From positions 310,001 to 374,000 of the forward strand of contig CAWKPB010000007.1 in NCBI GenBank assembly GCA_963851405.1: a stretch of DNA of 64,000 bases, written 5' to 3'. The notes below the pieces were generated by a model. That model saw only the letters and a list, made by a program, of their open reading frames with translations, ran no database searches and was not told the origin of the DNA. This document shows positions 45,462 through 53,860 of this stretch, piece after piece. The position numbers and the translations under genes were made by a program. Origin of the DNA: JANPBY01 sp963851405 (GTDB lineage: Bacteria > Actinomycetota > Actinomycetes > DATJPE01). Numbering within the stretch: the stretch's first letter is position 1; every line of letters begins with the position of its first letter.

Positions 45462-47963
45462 ATGTTCGAGAGATTTACCGACCGCGCGCGGCGGGTGGTC
45501 GTCCTGGCCCAAGAAGAGGCCCGGATGCTCAACCACAACTACATCGGCACCGAGCACATCCTGCTCGGGCTGATCCACGAGGGTGAAGGTGTCGCCGCCA
45601 AGGCGCTCGAGTCGCTGGGCATTTCCTTGGAAGCCGTGCGCCAGCAGGTCGAGGAAATCATTGGTCAGGGCCAGCAGGCCCCGAGTGGCCACATCCCGTT
45701 CACGCCGCGGGCCAAGAAGGTGCTCGAGCTCTCGCTTCGTGAGGCCCTTCAACTCGGTCACAACTACATCGGCACCGAGCACATCCTGCTGGGGCTGATC
45801 CGTGAGGGTGAGGGCGTCGCTGCCCAGGTGCTGGTCAAGCTCGGCGCCGACCTCAACCGGGTCCGCCAGCAGGTCATCCAGCTGCTCTCCGGCTACCAGG
45901 GCAAGGAGCCGGCGGCCGCCGGCGGCCCGGCCGCTGAGGCCCCCTCGACCTCGCTCGTGCTCGACCAGTTCGGCCGCAACCTCACCCAGGCGGCGAGGGA
46001 GGGCAAACTCGATCCGGTCATCGGCCGCGAGAAAGAGATCGAGCGCGTCATGCAGGTCCTGTCCCGCCGCACCAAGAACAACCCGGTGCTCATCGGAGAG
46101 CCGGGCGTGGGCAAGACGGCTGTCGTCGAGGGTCTTTCGCAGGCGATCGTCAAGGGCGAGGTGCCCGAGACCCTCAAGGACAAGCAGCTGTACACCCTCG
46201 ACCTCGGCGCGCTCGTAGCCGGCAGTCGCTATCGCGGTGATTTCGAGGAGCGGCTGAAGAAGGTGCTCAAGGAGATCCGCACCCGAGGCGACATCATCTT
46301 GTTCATCGACGAGTTGCACACGTTGGTCGGCGCCGGTGCGGCCGAGGGCGCCATCGACGCAGCCAGCATCCTCAAGCCGATGCTGGCCCGAGGTGAGCTG
46401 CAGACGATCGGCGCGACCACGCTCGACGAATACCGCAAGCACCTGGAGAAGGACGCGGCGCTGGAGCGCCGGTTCCAGCCGATTCAGGTGGCCGAGCCGA
46501 CCCTCGCCCACACGATCGAGATCCTCAAGGGCCTGCGCGACCGGTACGAGGCCCACCACCGGGTGTCCATCACCGACGCAGCCCTCGTCGCCGCGGCGAC
46601 CATGGCCGACCGCTACATCAGCGATCGGTTCCTGCCTGACAAGGCGATCGACCTGATCGACGAGGCCGGATCGCGGCTGCGCATCCGTCGGATGACGGCG
46701 CCCCCCGATCTTCGTGAGTTTGACGAGCGCATCGCCTCCGTCCGCCGCGAGAAGGAATCAGCCATCGACGGCCAGGACTTCGAGAAGGCGGCCGCGCTGC
46801 GCGACAAGGAGAAGACCCTCCTCGCTGAGAAGGCCACTCGCGAGCGCGAGTGGAAGGCGGGTGACATGGACGTGGTCGCCGAGGTCGACGAGGAGTTGAT
46901 CGCCGAGGTGCTGGCTGCATCCACAGGGATCCCGGTGTTCAAGCTCACCGAGGAGGAGTCGGCCCGACTGCTCCACATGGAAGACGAGCTACACAAGCGG
47001 GTCATCGGCCAAGAGCAGGCGATCAAGGCGCTGTCCCAGGCCATCCGCCGTACTCGCGCCGGCCTGAAGGACCCCAAGCGTCCGGGTGGGTCGTTCATCT
47101 TCGCCGGCCCCTCCGGCGTCGGGAAGACGGAGCTGTCCCGGACGCTGGCCGAATTCCTGTTCGGCGACGAGGACTCGCTCATCCAGCTCGACATGAGCGA
47201 GTTCTCCGAGAAGCACACCGTGTCCCGCCTGTTCGGCTCCCCTCCCGGCTACGTCGGGTACGAAGAGGGCGGGCAGCTCACCGAGAAGGTGCGCCGCAAG
47301 CCGTTCTCGGTGGTGCTCTTCGACGAGGTCGAGAAGGCGCACCCCGACATCTTCAACAGCTTGCTGCAGATCCTCGAGGACGGTCGGCTGACGGATAGCC
47401 AAGGACGCGTGGTCGACTTCAAGAACACCGTGATCATCATGACCACCAACCTCGGCACCCGTGACATCTCCAAGGGCTTCAACCTCGGCTTTGCCGCGAC
47501 CGGCGACACCGAGGGCAGCTACCAGCGGATGAAGGCCAAGGTCCAGGACGAGCTCAAGCAGCACTTCCGTCCCGAGTTCCTCAACCGGGTCGATGACGTC
47601 ATCGTGTTCCCGGCGCTCAGCCAGGAAGAGATCGTGACCATCGTCGACTTGATGCTCGCCAAGCTCGACGAGCGGCTGCGCGACAAGGACATGGGTATCG
47701 AGCTGACCACCAACGCCAAACAGCTCCTCGCCGAGAAGGGGTACGACCCGGTGCTTGGGGCGCGGCCCCTTCGGCGGACCATCCAGCGCGAGATCGAGGA
47801 CGTGCTCTCGGAGAAGATCTTGTTCTCCGAGTTCAACCCCGGTCACGTGATTCTGGTCGACGTCGAAGGCGAGGACGACACCCGGACATTCACCTTCCGC
47901 CAGGAGGAGAAGTCACCGGTTCCTGACGCACCTCCGGTCGAGACCGCCGGATCGCCCGAATAG
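45462..47963 (+). CDS. clpC: ATP-dependent Clp protease ATP-binding subunit ClpC
   Basis: 833 residues. AAA+ unfoldase that feeds substrates to ClpP. Two N-terminal Clp-N repeats (each with HNYIGTEHILLGLI), first AAA+ domain with GEPGVGKT, a UVR-type middle segment (DGQDFEKAAALRDKEKTLL), second AAA+ with GPSGVGKT and SPPGYVGYEEGG. ATG 45462 gives the usual MFERFTDRARRVVVLAQEE start and follows GAGGAG by about 9 bases; a longer frame from 45405 is the leader. TAGCAT at 45396-45401 may be its -10 box. Confidence 0.97.
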   Translation: MFERFTDRARRVVVLAQEEARMLNHNYIGTEHILLGLIHEGEGVAAKALESLGISLEAVRQQVEEIIGQGQQAPSGHIPFTPRAKKVLELSLREALQLGHNYIGTEHILLGLIREGEGVAAQVLVKLGADLNRVRQQVIQLLSGYQGKEPAAAGGPAAEAPSTSLVLDQFGRNLTQAAREGKLDPVIGREKEIERVMQVLSRRTKNNPVLIGEPGVGKTAVVEGLSQAIVKGEVPETLKDKQLYTLDLGALVAGSRYRGDFEERLKKVLKEIRTRGDIILFIDELHTLVGAGAAEGAIDAASILKPMLARGELQTIGATTLDEYRKHLEKDAALERRFQPIQVAEPTLAHTIEILKGLRDRYEAHHRVSITDAALVAAATMADRYISDRFLPDKAIDLIDEAGSRLRIRRMTAPPDLREFDERIASVRREKESAIDGQDFEKAAALRDKEKTLLAEKATREREWKAGDMDVVAEVDEELIAEVLAASTGIPVFKLTEEESARLLHMEDELHKRVIGQEQAIKALSQAIRRTRAGLKDPKRPGGSFIFAGPSGVGKTELSRTLAEFLFGDEDSLIQLDMSEFSEKHTVSRLFGSPPGYVGYEEGGQLTEKVRRKPFSVVLFDEVEKAHPDIFNSLLQILEDGRLTDSQGRVVDFKNTVIIMTTNLGTRDISKGFNLGFAATGDTEGSYQRMKAKVQDELKQHFRPEFLNRVDDVIVFPALSQEEIVTIVDLMLAKLDERLRDKDMGIELTTNAKQLLAEKGYDPVLGARPLRRTIQREIEDVLSEKILFSEFNPGHVILVDVEGEDDTRTFTFRQEEKSPVPDAPPVETAGSPE
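45534..45815 (+). repeat. Direct DNA repeat encoding the two Clp-N motifs
   Basis: Copies begin at 45534 and 45759 (225 bases apart, 75 codons). The first 32 bases are identical and the match stays high for about 57 bases. Selection on the paired Clp-N domain explains the protein repeat; the near-identity of codons is more than required. Confidence 0.7.
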
Positions 47964-47980
47964 TCCCTCAACCGCCGCTC

Positions 47981-48913
47981 TCAGGGGAGTTGTGACGCAC
48001 GGCCGGGGAGTTGGTAGGCGGCCGTTCCCAGGGGTTCGACCAGTCCGTCGCTGATCAGCCCGGCCAGCGCACGTTCGCGTTGGACCGCCGTTGGCCAGGC
48101 CGCCTCGAGATCCGACGCCGGTACGGCTCCCGGCGCGTCGCGCAACACTCCCAACAGCCGCCCGCGCGCCTGTCGGTCCGTTCCCTCGTAGCTTTGGCCG
48201 CGCCGGGCTGGTCCGTCCCAGGCGGGGGAGCCCGCCGCGAGCCACGCACAGGTCGAGCGCACGGGGCACGCCGAGCAGCCGGGCGCCCGAGCCGTGCAGA
48301 TCACCGCCCCGAGCTCCATCACCGCGGCGTTCCACCGGGCGGCCCGTGCGGGTTCTGCGGGGAGGACGGACTCGGCCTGTTGCCTTTCGGGCGAGGAAGG
48401 CGCACCGGGAGGCTCGTACTCGGCGCCGGCGACGAACCGAGCGAGCACCCGTCGGATGTTCGTGTCCAGGACCACCTGCCGCTGACCGAACGCAAAGGCG
48501 GCCACCGCGGCCGCCGTGTAGTCACCGACTCCAGGTAGCGACCGCAGGGCGTCGTAGGTCTCCGGGACCGAGCCACCGAAGCGGTCGACGCAGGCCTGAG
48601 CTGAGGCATGCAGGCGCAGCGCACGGCGCGGATATCCGAGCCGCCCCCACGCGGAGATGGCCTCACCCGGTGGTTCGGCAGCCAGGTGCGCTGGCTCGGG
48701 CCAACGTTCCAACCAGGTACGCCACACTGGCAGCACCCGAGAAACCGGGGTCTGCTGGAGCATCACCTCGGACACCAGAATGCCCCAGGCGCTGCAGGAC
48801 GGGTCACGCCAAGGCAGTGGTCGGTGACCGGCGTCGTACCAGTCGAGCAGTACCTGCTGCTCGACGGACCTCAACTCGGCCACGGCGTCCCTCGTCCGGT
48901 CGATCCCGCTCAT
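47981..48913 (-). CDS. mutY: A/G-specific adenine DNA glycosylase
   Basis: 310 residues. Removes A mispaired with 8-oxoguanine. HhH-GPD fold: catalytic Glu in LVSEVMLQQTPVSRVLPVW, helix-hairpin-helix LPGVGDYTAAAVAAFAFG, catalytic Asp in VVLDTNIRRVLAR, and an iron-sulfur Cys cluster C-x6-C-x2-C-x5-C at residues 206-222. The C-terminal MutT-like recognition domain is shorter than in E. coli. ATG 48913 is chosen. Converges on clpC with 17 bases between. Confidence 0.93.
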   Translation of the reverse strand: MSGIDRTRDAVAELRSVEQQVLLDWYDAGHRPLPWRDPSCSAWGILVSEVMLQQTPVSRVLPVWRTWLERWPEPAHLAAEPPGEAISAWGRLGYPRRALRLHASAQACVDRFGGSVPETYDALRSLPGVGDYTAAAVAAFAFGQRQVVLDTNIRRVLARFVAGAEYEPPGAPSSPERQQAESVLPAEPARAARWNAAVMELGAVICTARAPGCSACPVRSTCAWLAAGSPAWDGPARRGQSYEGTDRQARGRLLGVLRDAPGAVPASDLEAAWPTAVQRERALAGLISDGLVEPLGTAAYQLPGRASQLP

Positions 48914-48931
48914 GTCAGGGCTTGAGTCTCC

Positions 48932-48944
48932 TAGGGTGGCTGCC
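48932..48944 (+). promoter_or_regulatory. Predicted leaderless -10 box (secreted protein gene)
   Basis: TAGGGT at 48932-48937, then 7 bases to GTG 48945. Confidence 0.55.
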
Positions 48945-49616
48945 GTGAGTTTCATGCGACCCGTCGGTCCGCTCCCCGCGCGCGTCTATTGGGTGCGACG
49001 GGCGATCATCGCCGCGCTGGCTCTTCTCGTGCTGCTCGCCGCGTCCTGGGTCTGGGGAGCTGCCTCGGGAGACGACCCCGAGGAGGTCGCGCTTCCGGTG
49101 ACCTCCAGTCCCGCGGCCAGTCCGTCTGATTCCGCGTCACCGGCGGGTTCCTCGTCACCGTCCGCTTCCAACTCGCCTTCCCCTACGGCCTCCGCGTCAC
49201 CGTCCCCGACGGCGTCCAAGAGCGAAGCGAAGGTCTGTGCGGATTCGGTCATCGCCGTGACGGCCAAGTCGGATCGGACGACGTACGCGTCCGGGCAGAA
49301 CCCCAAGTTCACACTCACGATCACCAACACCTCGAAGAAGACGTGCACCAGAGACGTGGGTCAGAAGGCCAATGAGCTGTTCGTGAAGCAGGGGGACACG
49401 CTGATCTGGTCCTCCGACCACTGCGCCCCGGGAGGGTCGGCGAAGGTCGTGTCCCTGCCGGCCGGCCAGTCCTACGTCACGGGCGTTGCGTGGTCGCGTA
49501 CCGAGTCTTCGAAGGGGTGTCCCAAAAACCCCGACGATGCGCCGCCAGGCACGTACGCGCTGACCGGTCGCAACCTCACGGTCGTCAGCAAGCCCCAGGC
49601 CTTCGCGCTGGCCTAG
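48945..49616 (+). CDS. Membrane-anchored extracytoplasmic protein (Rv3587c position)
   Basis: 223 residues. One N-terminal membrane span (about 17-37), a Ser/Pro/Ala spacer (about 50-92), and a C-terminal Ig-like domain with four Cys (VCADS, KTCTRD, DHCAPG, KGCPKN) that could form two disulfides. The position between mutY and disA matches Rv3587c, a conserved membrane protein of unknown function. The start is fixed by the TAGGGT box; a longer frame from 48912 would overlap the mutY start. Confidence 0.78.
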   Translation: MSFMRPVGPLPARVYWVRRAIIAALALLVLLAASWVWGAASGDDPEEVALPVTSSPAASPSDSASPAGSSSPSASNSPSPTASASPSPTASKSEAKVCADSVIAVTAKSDRTTYASGQNPKFTLTITNTSKKTCTRDVGQKANELFVKQGDTLIWSSDHCAPGGSAKVVSLPAGQSYVTGVAWSRTESSKGCPKNPDDAPPGTYALTGRNLTVVSKPQAFALA

Positions 49617-49669
49617 CGGTCTCAAGTAGTTGCCCCAGACCCCCGATGGGGTACAGGGGAGGGCCGTCC

Positions 49670-50785
49670 GTGTCGCCCCTCGGCGGAGGTGTGGTGACGG
49701 CCATCGAAGTACCTCCACCTACCCCCGTTCGCCCAGTGAGCATCTTCATCGTGGCCGGGACCTTGGCTCGCGTCCGGCAGCTCGAACAGCGGGTGACGGG
49801 TCATGACTTCGCCCTCGTCGGATCCGCCCGTACCGCCGAGCAGGCCGAAGTGCTGGTCACCCGCGTACGCCCATCCGCCGTGCTCGTCGATTTGGAGTTG
49901 TTCGGTGGTGGGCTGGAGGCCATCGAGCGGATCATGGCCGCAGCACCCACGCCGATTATCGTGTCCGGCGCAGCAGCCGAACACCCTGAGGCGGCCATCG
50001 CTGCCGGAGCCGTCGACGTCGTGGGCGCGTTGGACGTTCCCGAGGACTCACCGCAGTACGCGGAGTTCCTTCGGCGCCACCTCCGTCTGGCCAGCCGGGT
50101 GAAGGTCATTACTCATCCGCGGGCCAAGCTTCGGGCCCGCCGAGTGGCCGAGGGTTCCAGCAGACCCGGCGGTGCCCTTCCTCCCGTCGTGGTGTTCGGC
50201 GCCTCGACCGGTGGACCACCGGCTCTCGCGACGATTCTTGGAGAGCTCCCGGCCGAGTTCGAGGCCGCGGTTCTTGTCGTCCAGCACATGGCTGAGGGAT
50301 TCGTCGAGGGGCTCGCGCGCTGGCTGGACGGTGTCTGCCTCATGCGGGTTGTTGTGGCGGCGGACGGTGAGCGACTCCTCCCCGGAACGGTGTACCTGGC
50401 GCCCGCCGGCCTCAACTTGTCGGTGCGATCCGGTCATCGGGTGGAGTTGCTGGAGCCGCCGGTCGGCCAGTACCACGTCCCCGGCATCGACCAGACGTTC
50501 GCGAGCGTCGCGCACCAGTGCGAGGAGCGAAGCGTCGGAGTGCTCCTGACCGGAATGGGCCGCGATGGTGCACATGGCCTGAAGTCCATGCGCGACGCAG
50601 GGGCCGTCACGATCGGGCAGGACGAGGCGAGCAGCGTGGTGTGGGGGATGCCTGCCGCAGCTCAGCTCCTCGACGCGGTCGATTTCGAATTGGGGCTGCC
50701 CGAGATCGCGAAGGCGGTGGTCGATGCCGTCCGCAGGCTCGTGCCCGCCAGCACCAGCGTCCCGGTCGAGGTGGACGTCTCATGA
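49670..50785 (+). CDS. cheB: CheB-type protein-glutamate methylesterase with degenerate receiver
   Basis: 371 residues. The C-terminal methylesterase domain has Ser in GASTGGPPAL, His in VVQHMAEGF and Asp in GMGRDGAHGL, a complete triad. The N-terminal receiver keeps the phospho-Asp (Asp74 in VLVDLEL), but the acidic Mg-binding pair is replaced by Ala-Gly (SIFIVAGT) and the conserved Lys is missing, so normal phosphorylation is doubtful. GTG 49670 lies 6 bases after AGGGGAGGG. Coupled to cheR (ATGA). Confidence 0.88.
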   Translation: MSPLGGGVVTAIEVPPPTPVRPVSIFIVAGTLARVRQLEQRVTGHDFALVGSARTAEQAEVLVTRVRPSAVLVDLELFGGGLEAIERIMAAAPTPIIVSGAAAEHPEAAIAAGAVDVVGALDVPEDSPQYAEFLRRHLRLASRVKVITHPRAKLRARRVAEGSSRPGGALPPVVVFGASTGGPPALATILGELPAEFEAAVLVVQHMAEGFVEGLARWLDGVCLMRVVVAADGERLLPGTVYLAPAGLNLSVRSGHRVELLEPPVGQYHVPGIDQTFASVAHQCEERSVGVLLTGMGRDGAHGLKSMRDAGAVTIGQDEASSVVWGMPAAAQLLDAVDFELGLPEIAKAVVDAVRRLVPASTSVPVEVDVS

Positions 50786-52218
50786 CAGCCCTCCTGACCG
50801 ATGCCGACTACGCGTTGATCCGCAACTACCTCCGCGGTACGGCTGGCCTGGAGTTCGACGTCAGTCGACGAGTTTCCCTGGCTGGCGTCATGGCAGAACG
50901 GCTGCCCAAGTCCGGGCAGGCCGACATGGCCAGCTACGTGCGCTATATCGACCGACCGGATGGCGCCGCCGAACGTCAACTGCTGCTCGACGACGTGACC
51001 ATTCAGGAGACCCACTTCCATCGCGCCCGACCGCAGATCGACGCGCTGCGGGACCATCTGTTGCCGGAGCTCCTGGCCGCCGCCGCTGAGTCCGGTCGCG
51101 GCCTCACCATCTGGAGCGCGGGATGCAGCACCGGCGAAGAGGTCTACACCCTGGCCATGTTGGCCCTGGAGGCTCGTGAGCGACTGACATCCGGGGCTCT
51201 ACCGCCCATTCGTGTGGTGGGTACCGACGTCTCGTCGGCGGCGTTGGAGGTCGCGCGGGCCGCAAGATATGGCGGGCGCACGATCGACCTGGCTGAGCCA
51301 GGCGCCGTGGCGCGTTGGCTCCAGCCAGAGGCCGGGGGTGGCTTCGTCGTTCGCGATGAAGTGCGCAGGTTGGTCGAATTCGCCCACCACAACCTGGTCA
51401 CCGAGCTGCCGCCGTTCCCCGACGGCGCCGTAAATCTCGTGGTCTGCCGCAACGTCACCATCTACTTCTCGCGGGCGACGACCAAGGCACTGGTCCAGCG
51501 CTTCAGAGCAGTGCTTGGGGCCGCAGGATGGCTGCTGCTTGGCCCCGCCGAGACCTTATGGCAGGTCTCCGACGCGTTCTCCTTGGTCGGTGTCGGCGAC
51601 GCTTTTGCCTACCGCCCCGCCGTAGTCGCACCGTCGGTCTCACCTTCGGCGACGCCGAGTTCAGCGTTGTCCCCGCGCGTATCAAGGGGGACGGCGCATC
51701 CGGCGGGGCGTCCGTCACCGCGCCCTGTGCCACCCGTGGCCATCGGACCCAAGGCCCAGAGGTCGGGGGCAGGCACCACTGCTGTGGTGAGGCCGGGCGA
51801 GGACCTGCTGTCCTCGGCTCGTACGGCCATGGACCTGACCAAATACGCCGAAGCCGCGGCCCTAGCGACGGCTGCGGCCCAGGAGGATCCGCTCCTGACC
51901 GAGGCCTATGTGGTCGCCGGTCACGCGTACGCAACGTTGGGTCGCGACGCCGAGGCCCTCGGCCCACTGGGTCGCGCCGTGTACCTGGACTCCCGCGCTG
52001 GCCACGCCTGGTTCCTCCTCGCTGGTTCGTTGGGTCGCACGGGTGATCGGGCCGCCGCCGCTCGTGCGTATCGGGCCGCGGCAGTAGCACTGCCGTCGGC
52101 GCCCCCGCAGGCCGTGCTCGGGCTCTTGGACGGCACGCCCGTGGAGCAGTTGGTGCAGTTGTGCCATCGACTTGCCGATGACCTGGAAGAGCTGGACACG
52201 ATCAGGAGGGGCGCGTGA
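50782..52218 (+). CDS. cheR: CheR-type methyltransferase with C-terminal TPR-like region
   Basis: 478 residues. N-terminal CheR helical domain (LIRNYLRGTAGLEF), the SAM-binding core WSAGCSTGEEVYTLAMLALE and VVCRNVTIYFSRATTKALV, a Pro/Ser linker (about 285-345), then helical repeats like TPRs (AYVVAGHAYATLGRDAEALG). TPR tails are seen in CheR proteins of alternative chemosensory systems. It would methylate receptor Glu residues, the reverse of CheB. Ends in a GTGA overlap with cheW. Confidence 0.9.
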   Translation: MTALLTDADYALIRNYLRGTAGLEFDVSRRVSLAGVMAERLPKSGQADMASYVRYIDRPDGAAERQLLLDDVTIQETHFHRARPQIDALRDHLLPELLAAAAESGRGLTIWSAGCSTGEEVYTLAMLALEARERLTSGALPPIRVVGTDVSSAALEVARAARYGGRTIDLAEPGAVARWLQPEAGGGFVVRDEVRRLVEFAHHNLVTELPPFPDGAVNLVVCRNVTIYFSRATTKALVQRFRAVLGAAGWLLLGPAETLWQVSDAFSLVGVGDAFAYRPAVVAPSVSPSATPSSALSPRVSRGTAHPAGRPSPRPVPPVAIGPKAQRSGAGTTAVVRPGEDLLSSARTAMDLTKYAEAAALATAAAQEDPLLTEAYVVAGHAYATLGRDAEALGPLGRAVYLDSRAGHAWFLLAGSLGRTGDRAAAARAYRAAAVALPSAPPQAVLGLLDGTPVEQLVQLCHRLADDLEELDTIRRGA

Positions 52219-52652
52219 GCGGGTTCATCACGTTTCGGATCGGTGCGCGCGAGTTGGCTGCGCCGCTGGATCAGGTACGCGAGGTCGTGCGTGCGGTCGG
52301 CGTGGAATCCCTGGCCGGTGTCCGAGCCCCGGTGACGGGGCTGCTCGAGCTACGTGGGGATCCGCTGCCCGTCGTCGACCTCCGGTCTCTCCCCGAGGAA
52401 GGCGACCTCGGTGACATCTTGGTATTGATCGGCGACGCGGACGGCCCGCTCGGCCTCGCGGTCGATCGGGTGGACGAGGTTGTTCCTGCGGACGCCCTTG
52501 TGCCCGATCCTGCGCCGCGTCCGTTGGGGCTTCCCGCGTACGTCCAGGAGGTGATCCGGTCGGCCGACGATGGCCGCCCGGTCTTCTTGGTCAACCTTCG
52601 CATCCTGGCCGGTGTCTCGTCGGTCGCACCACCGGCTCCCAGCCACGCCTGA
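52215..52652 (+). CDS. cheW: CheW-like coupling protein
   Basis: 145 residues, one CheW domain: FRIGARELAAPLDQVREVV, VTGLLELRGDPLPVVDLR and LAVDRVDEVVPADAL. CheW bridges receptors and CheA, but neither is encoded in this window. Third gene of the coupled cheB-cheR-cheW operon; converges on disA with 15 bases between. Confidence 0.9.
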   Translation: MSGFITFRIGARELAAPLDQVREVVRAVGVESLAGVRAPVTGLLELRGDPLPVVDLRSLPEEGDLGDILVLIGDADGPLGLAVDRVDEVVPADALVPDPAPRPLGLPAYVQEVIRSADDGRPVFLVNLRILAGVSSVAPPAPSHA

Positions 52653-52667
52653 GTCCTGCCCGGCGTC

Positions 52668-53765
52668 CTAGACGTAGCGCTCCAAGATGCTCGACTCGGC
52701 GACTCGGGACAGCCCTTCACGAACGGTGCGTGCGCGGCTCTCCCCGACCCCGTCGACGGTCTGTAGATCCTCGATGCTGGCTGCCAGCAGCCGCTGCAGC
52801 CCGCCAAAGTGCTCGACCAGCCGGTCGACGACCAAGGTGGGGAGCCGGGGGACTTTCGCGAGGAGGCGGTAGCCGCGGGGGGAGACCCCTGCGTCCAGGG
52901 ACTCGGTGGGCTGGCCGTGGCCGAGTGCGCGTGCGACCGCAGACAGGTCGAGAAGTTCGGTGCTGTCGAGGTCGTCGAGAGCCTCCAGGATCTGTTCGAC
53001 CCGTCGCTGACGGCGGCCCACTGCGGGTGCGTAGTCACGGACCACGAGGTCCCGGTCGGTGTCGACGCCGCCGATGAGTTCGTCGAGCTGCAAGGTGAGC
53101 AGCCGACCGTCGGTGCCGAGTTCTACGACGTAGCCGTCGATCTCGCGTGCGATGCGGCGCACCATCTCCAGGCGCTGCGCGACCGCGCACACATCGCGAA
53201 CTGTGACCAGGTCCTCGATTTCGAGAGCCGACAGTGTGCCGGTCACCTCATCCAGTCGAAGCTTGTAGCGCTCGAGGGTGGCCAGGGCTTGGTTGGCCCG
53301 GGACAAGATCGCAGCCGAGTCCTCCAGGACGTAGCGTCGACCATCGACGTACAGCGCGATGATGTGCATGGACTGGCTGACCGAGATCACCGGGAAGCCG
53401 GTCTGTTTCGCGACCCGTTCCGCAGTTCGATGGCGGGTGCCCGACTCCTCCGTGGGGATGGTCGGGTCGGGGACCAGCTGCACGTTGGCGCGCAGGATCC
53501 GGGTGGCCTCGCGATCGAGAACGACGGCGCCGTCCATCTTGGACAGCTCGCGCAGGCCGGTTGCGCTGAAGGCGACATCCAGGCCGAAGCCTCCCGTGCT
53601 CAACGACTCCACGACCTTGTCGTTGCCGAGGACCAGCAGGCCACCGGTGCGGCCACGCAGGATGCGCTCCAATCCGTCCCTCAAGGCCGTACCGGGGGCA
53701 ACGGCCGTGAGAACCGAGCGCAACACGGTGTCTCGGTCGGCGGTCTTGTCGTCGCGCGCTGACAT
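52668..53765 (-). CDS. disA: DNA integrity scanning protein, diadenylate cyclase
   Basis: 365 residues. Makes c-di-AMP from two ATP and responds to branched DNA. N-terminal DAC domain with MDGAVVLD (DGA) and GTRHRTAERVAKQTG (RHR); long helical linker; C-terminal helix-hairpin-helix DNA-binding domain (LQTVDGVGESRARTVREGL). Downstream of radA on the same strand. A TAGACT box (53802-53797) and GGGGAGG give it its own leadered promoter. Confidence 0.96.
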   Translation of the reverse strand: MSARDDKTADRDTVLRSVLTAVAPGTALRDGLERILRGRTGGLLVLGNDKVVESLSTGGFGLDVAFSATGLRELSKMDGAVVLDREATRILRANVQLVPDPTIPTEESGTRHRTAERVAKQTGFPVISVSQSMHIIALYVDGRRYVLEDSAAILSRANQALATLERYKLRLDEVTGTLSALEIEDLVTVRDVCAVAQRLEMVRRIAREIDGYVVELGTDGRLLTLQLDELIGGVDTDRDLVVRDYAPAVGRRQRRVEQILEALDDLDSTELLDLSAVARALGHGQPTESLDAGVSPRGYRLLAKVPRLPTLVVDRLVEHFGGLQRLLAASIEDLQTVDGVGESRARTVREGLSRVAESSILERYV

Positions 53766-53860
53766 GCCCGTACGGCCTCCCCGGTTGGTTCGAGGGAGTC
53801 TATCGGCGCTTCGGAGCCTCCCGGGACCCGCGAATGCGGGCGACCGGAGGTGGTGGGGTA

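Noticed and set aside
46989..47846. Minus-strand open frame inside clpC, and similar ones opposite lysS and ftsH
   Set aside because: Mirror frames of strongly conserved coding sequence with no motif or ribosome site.
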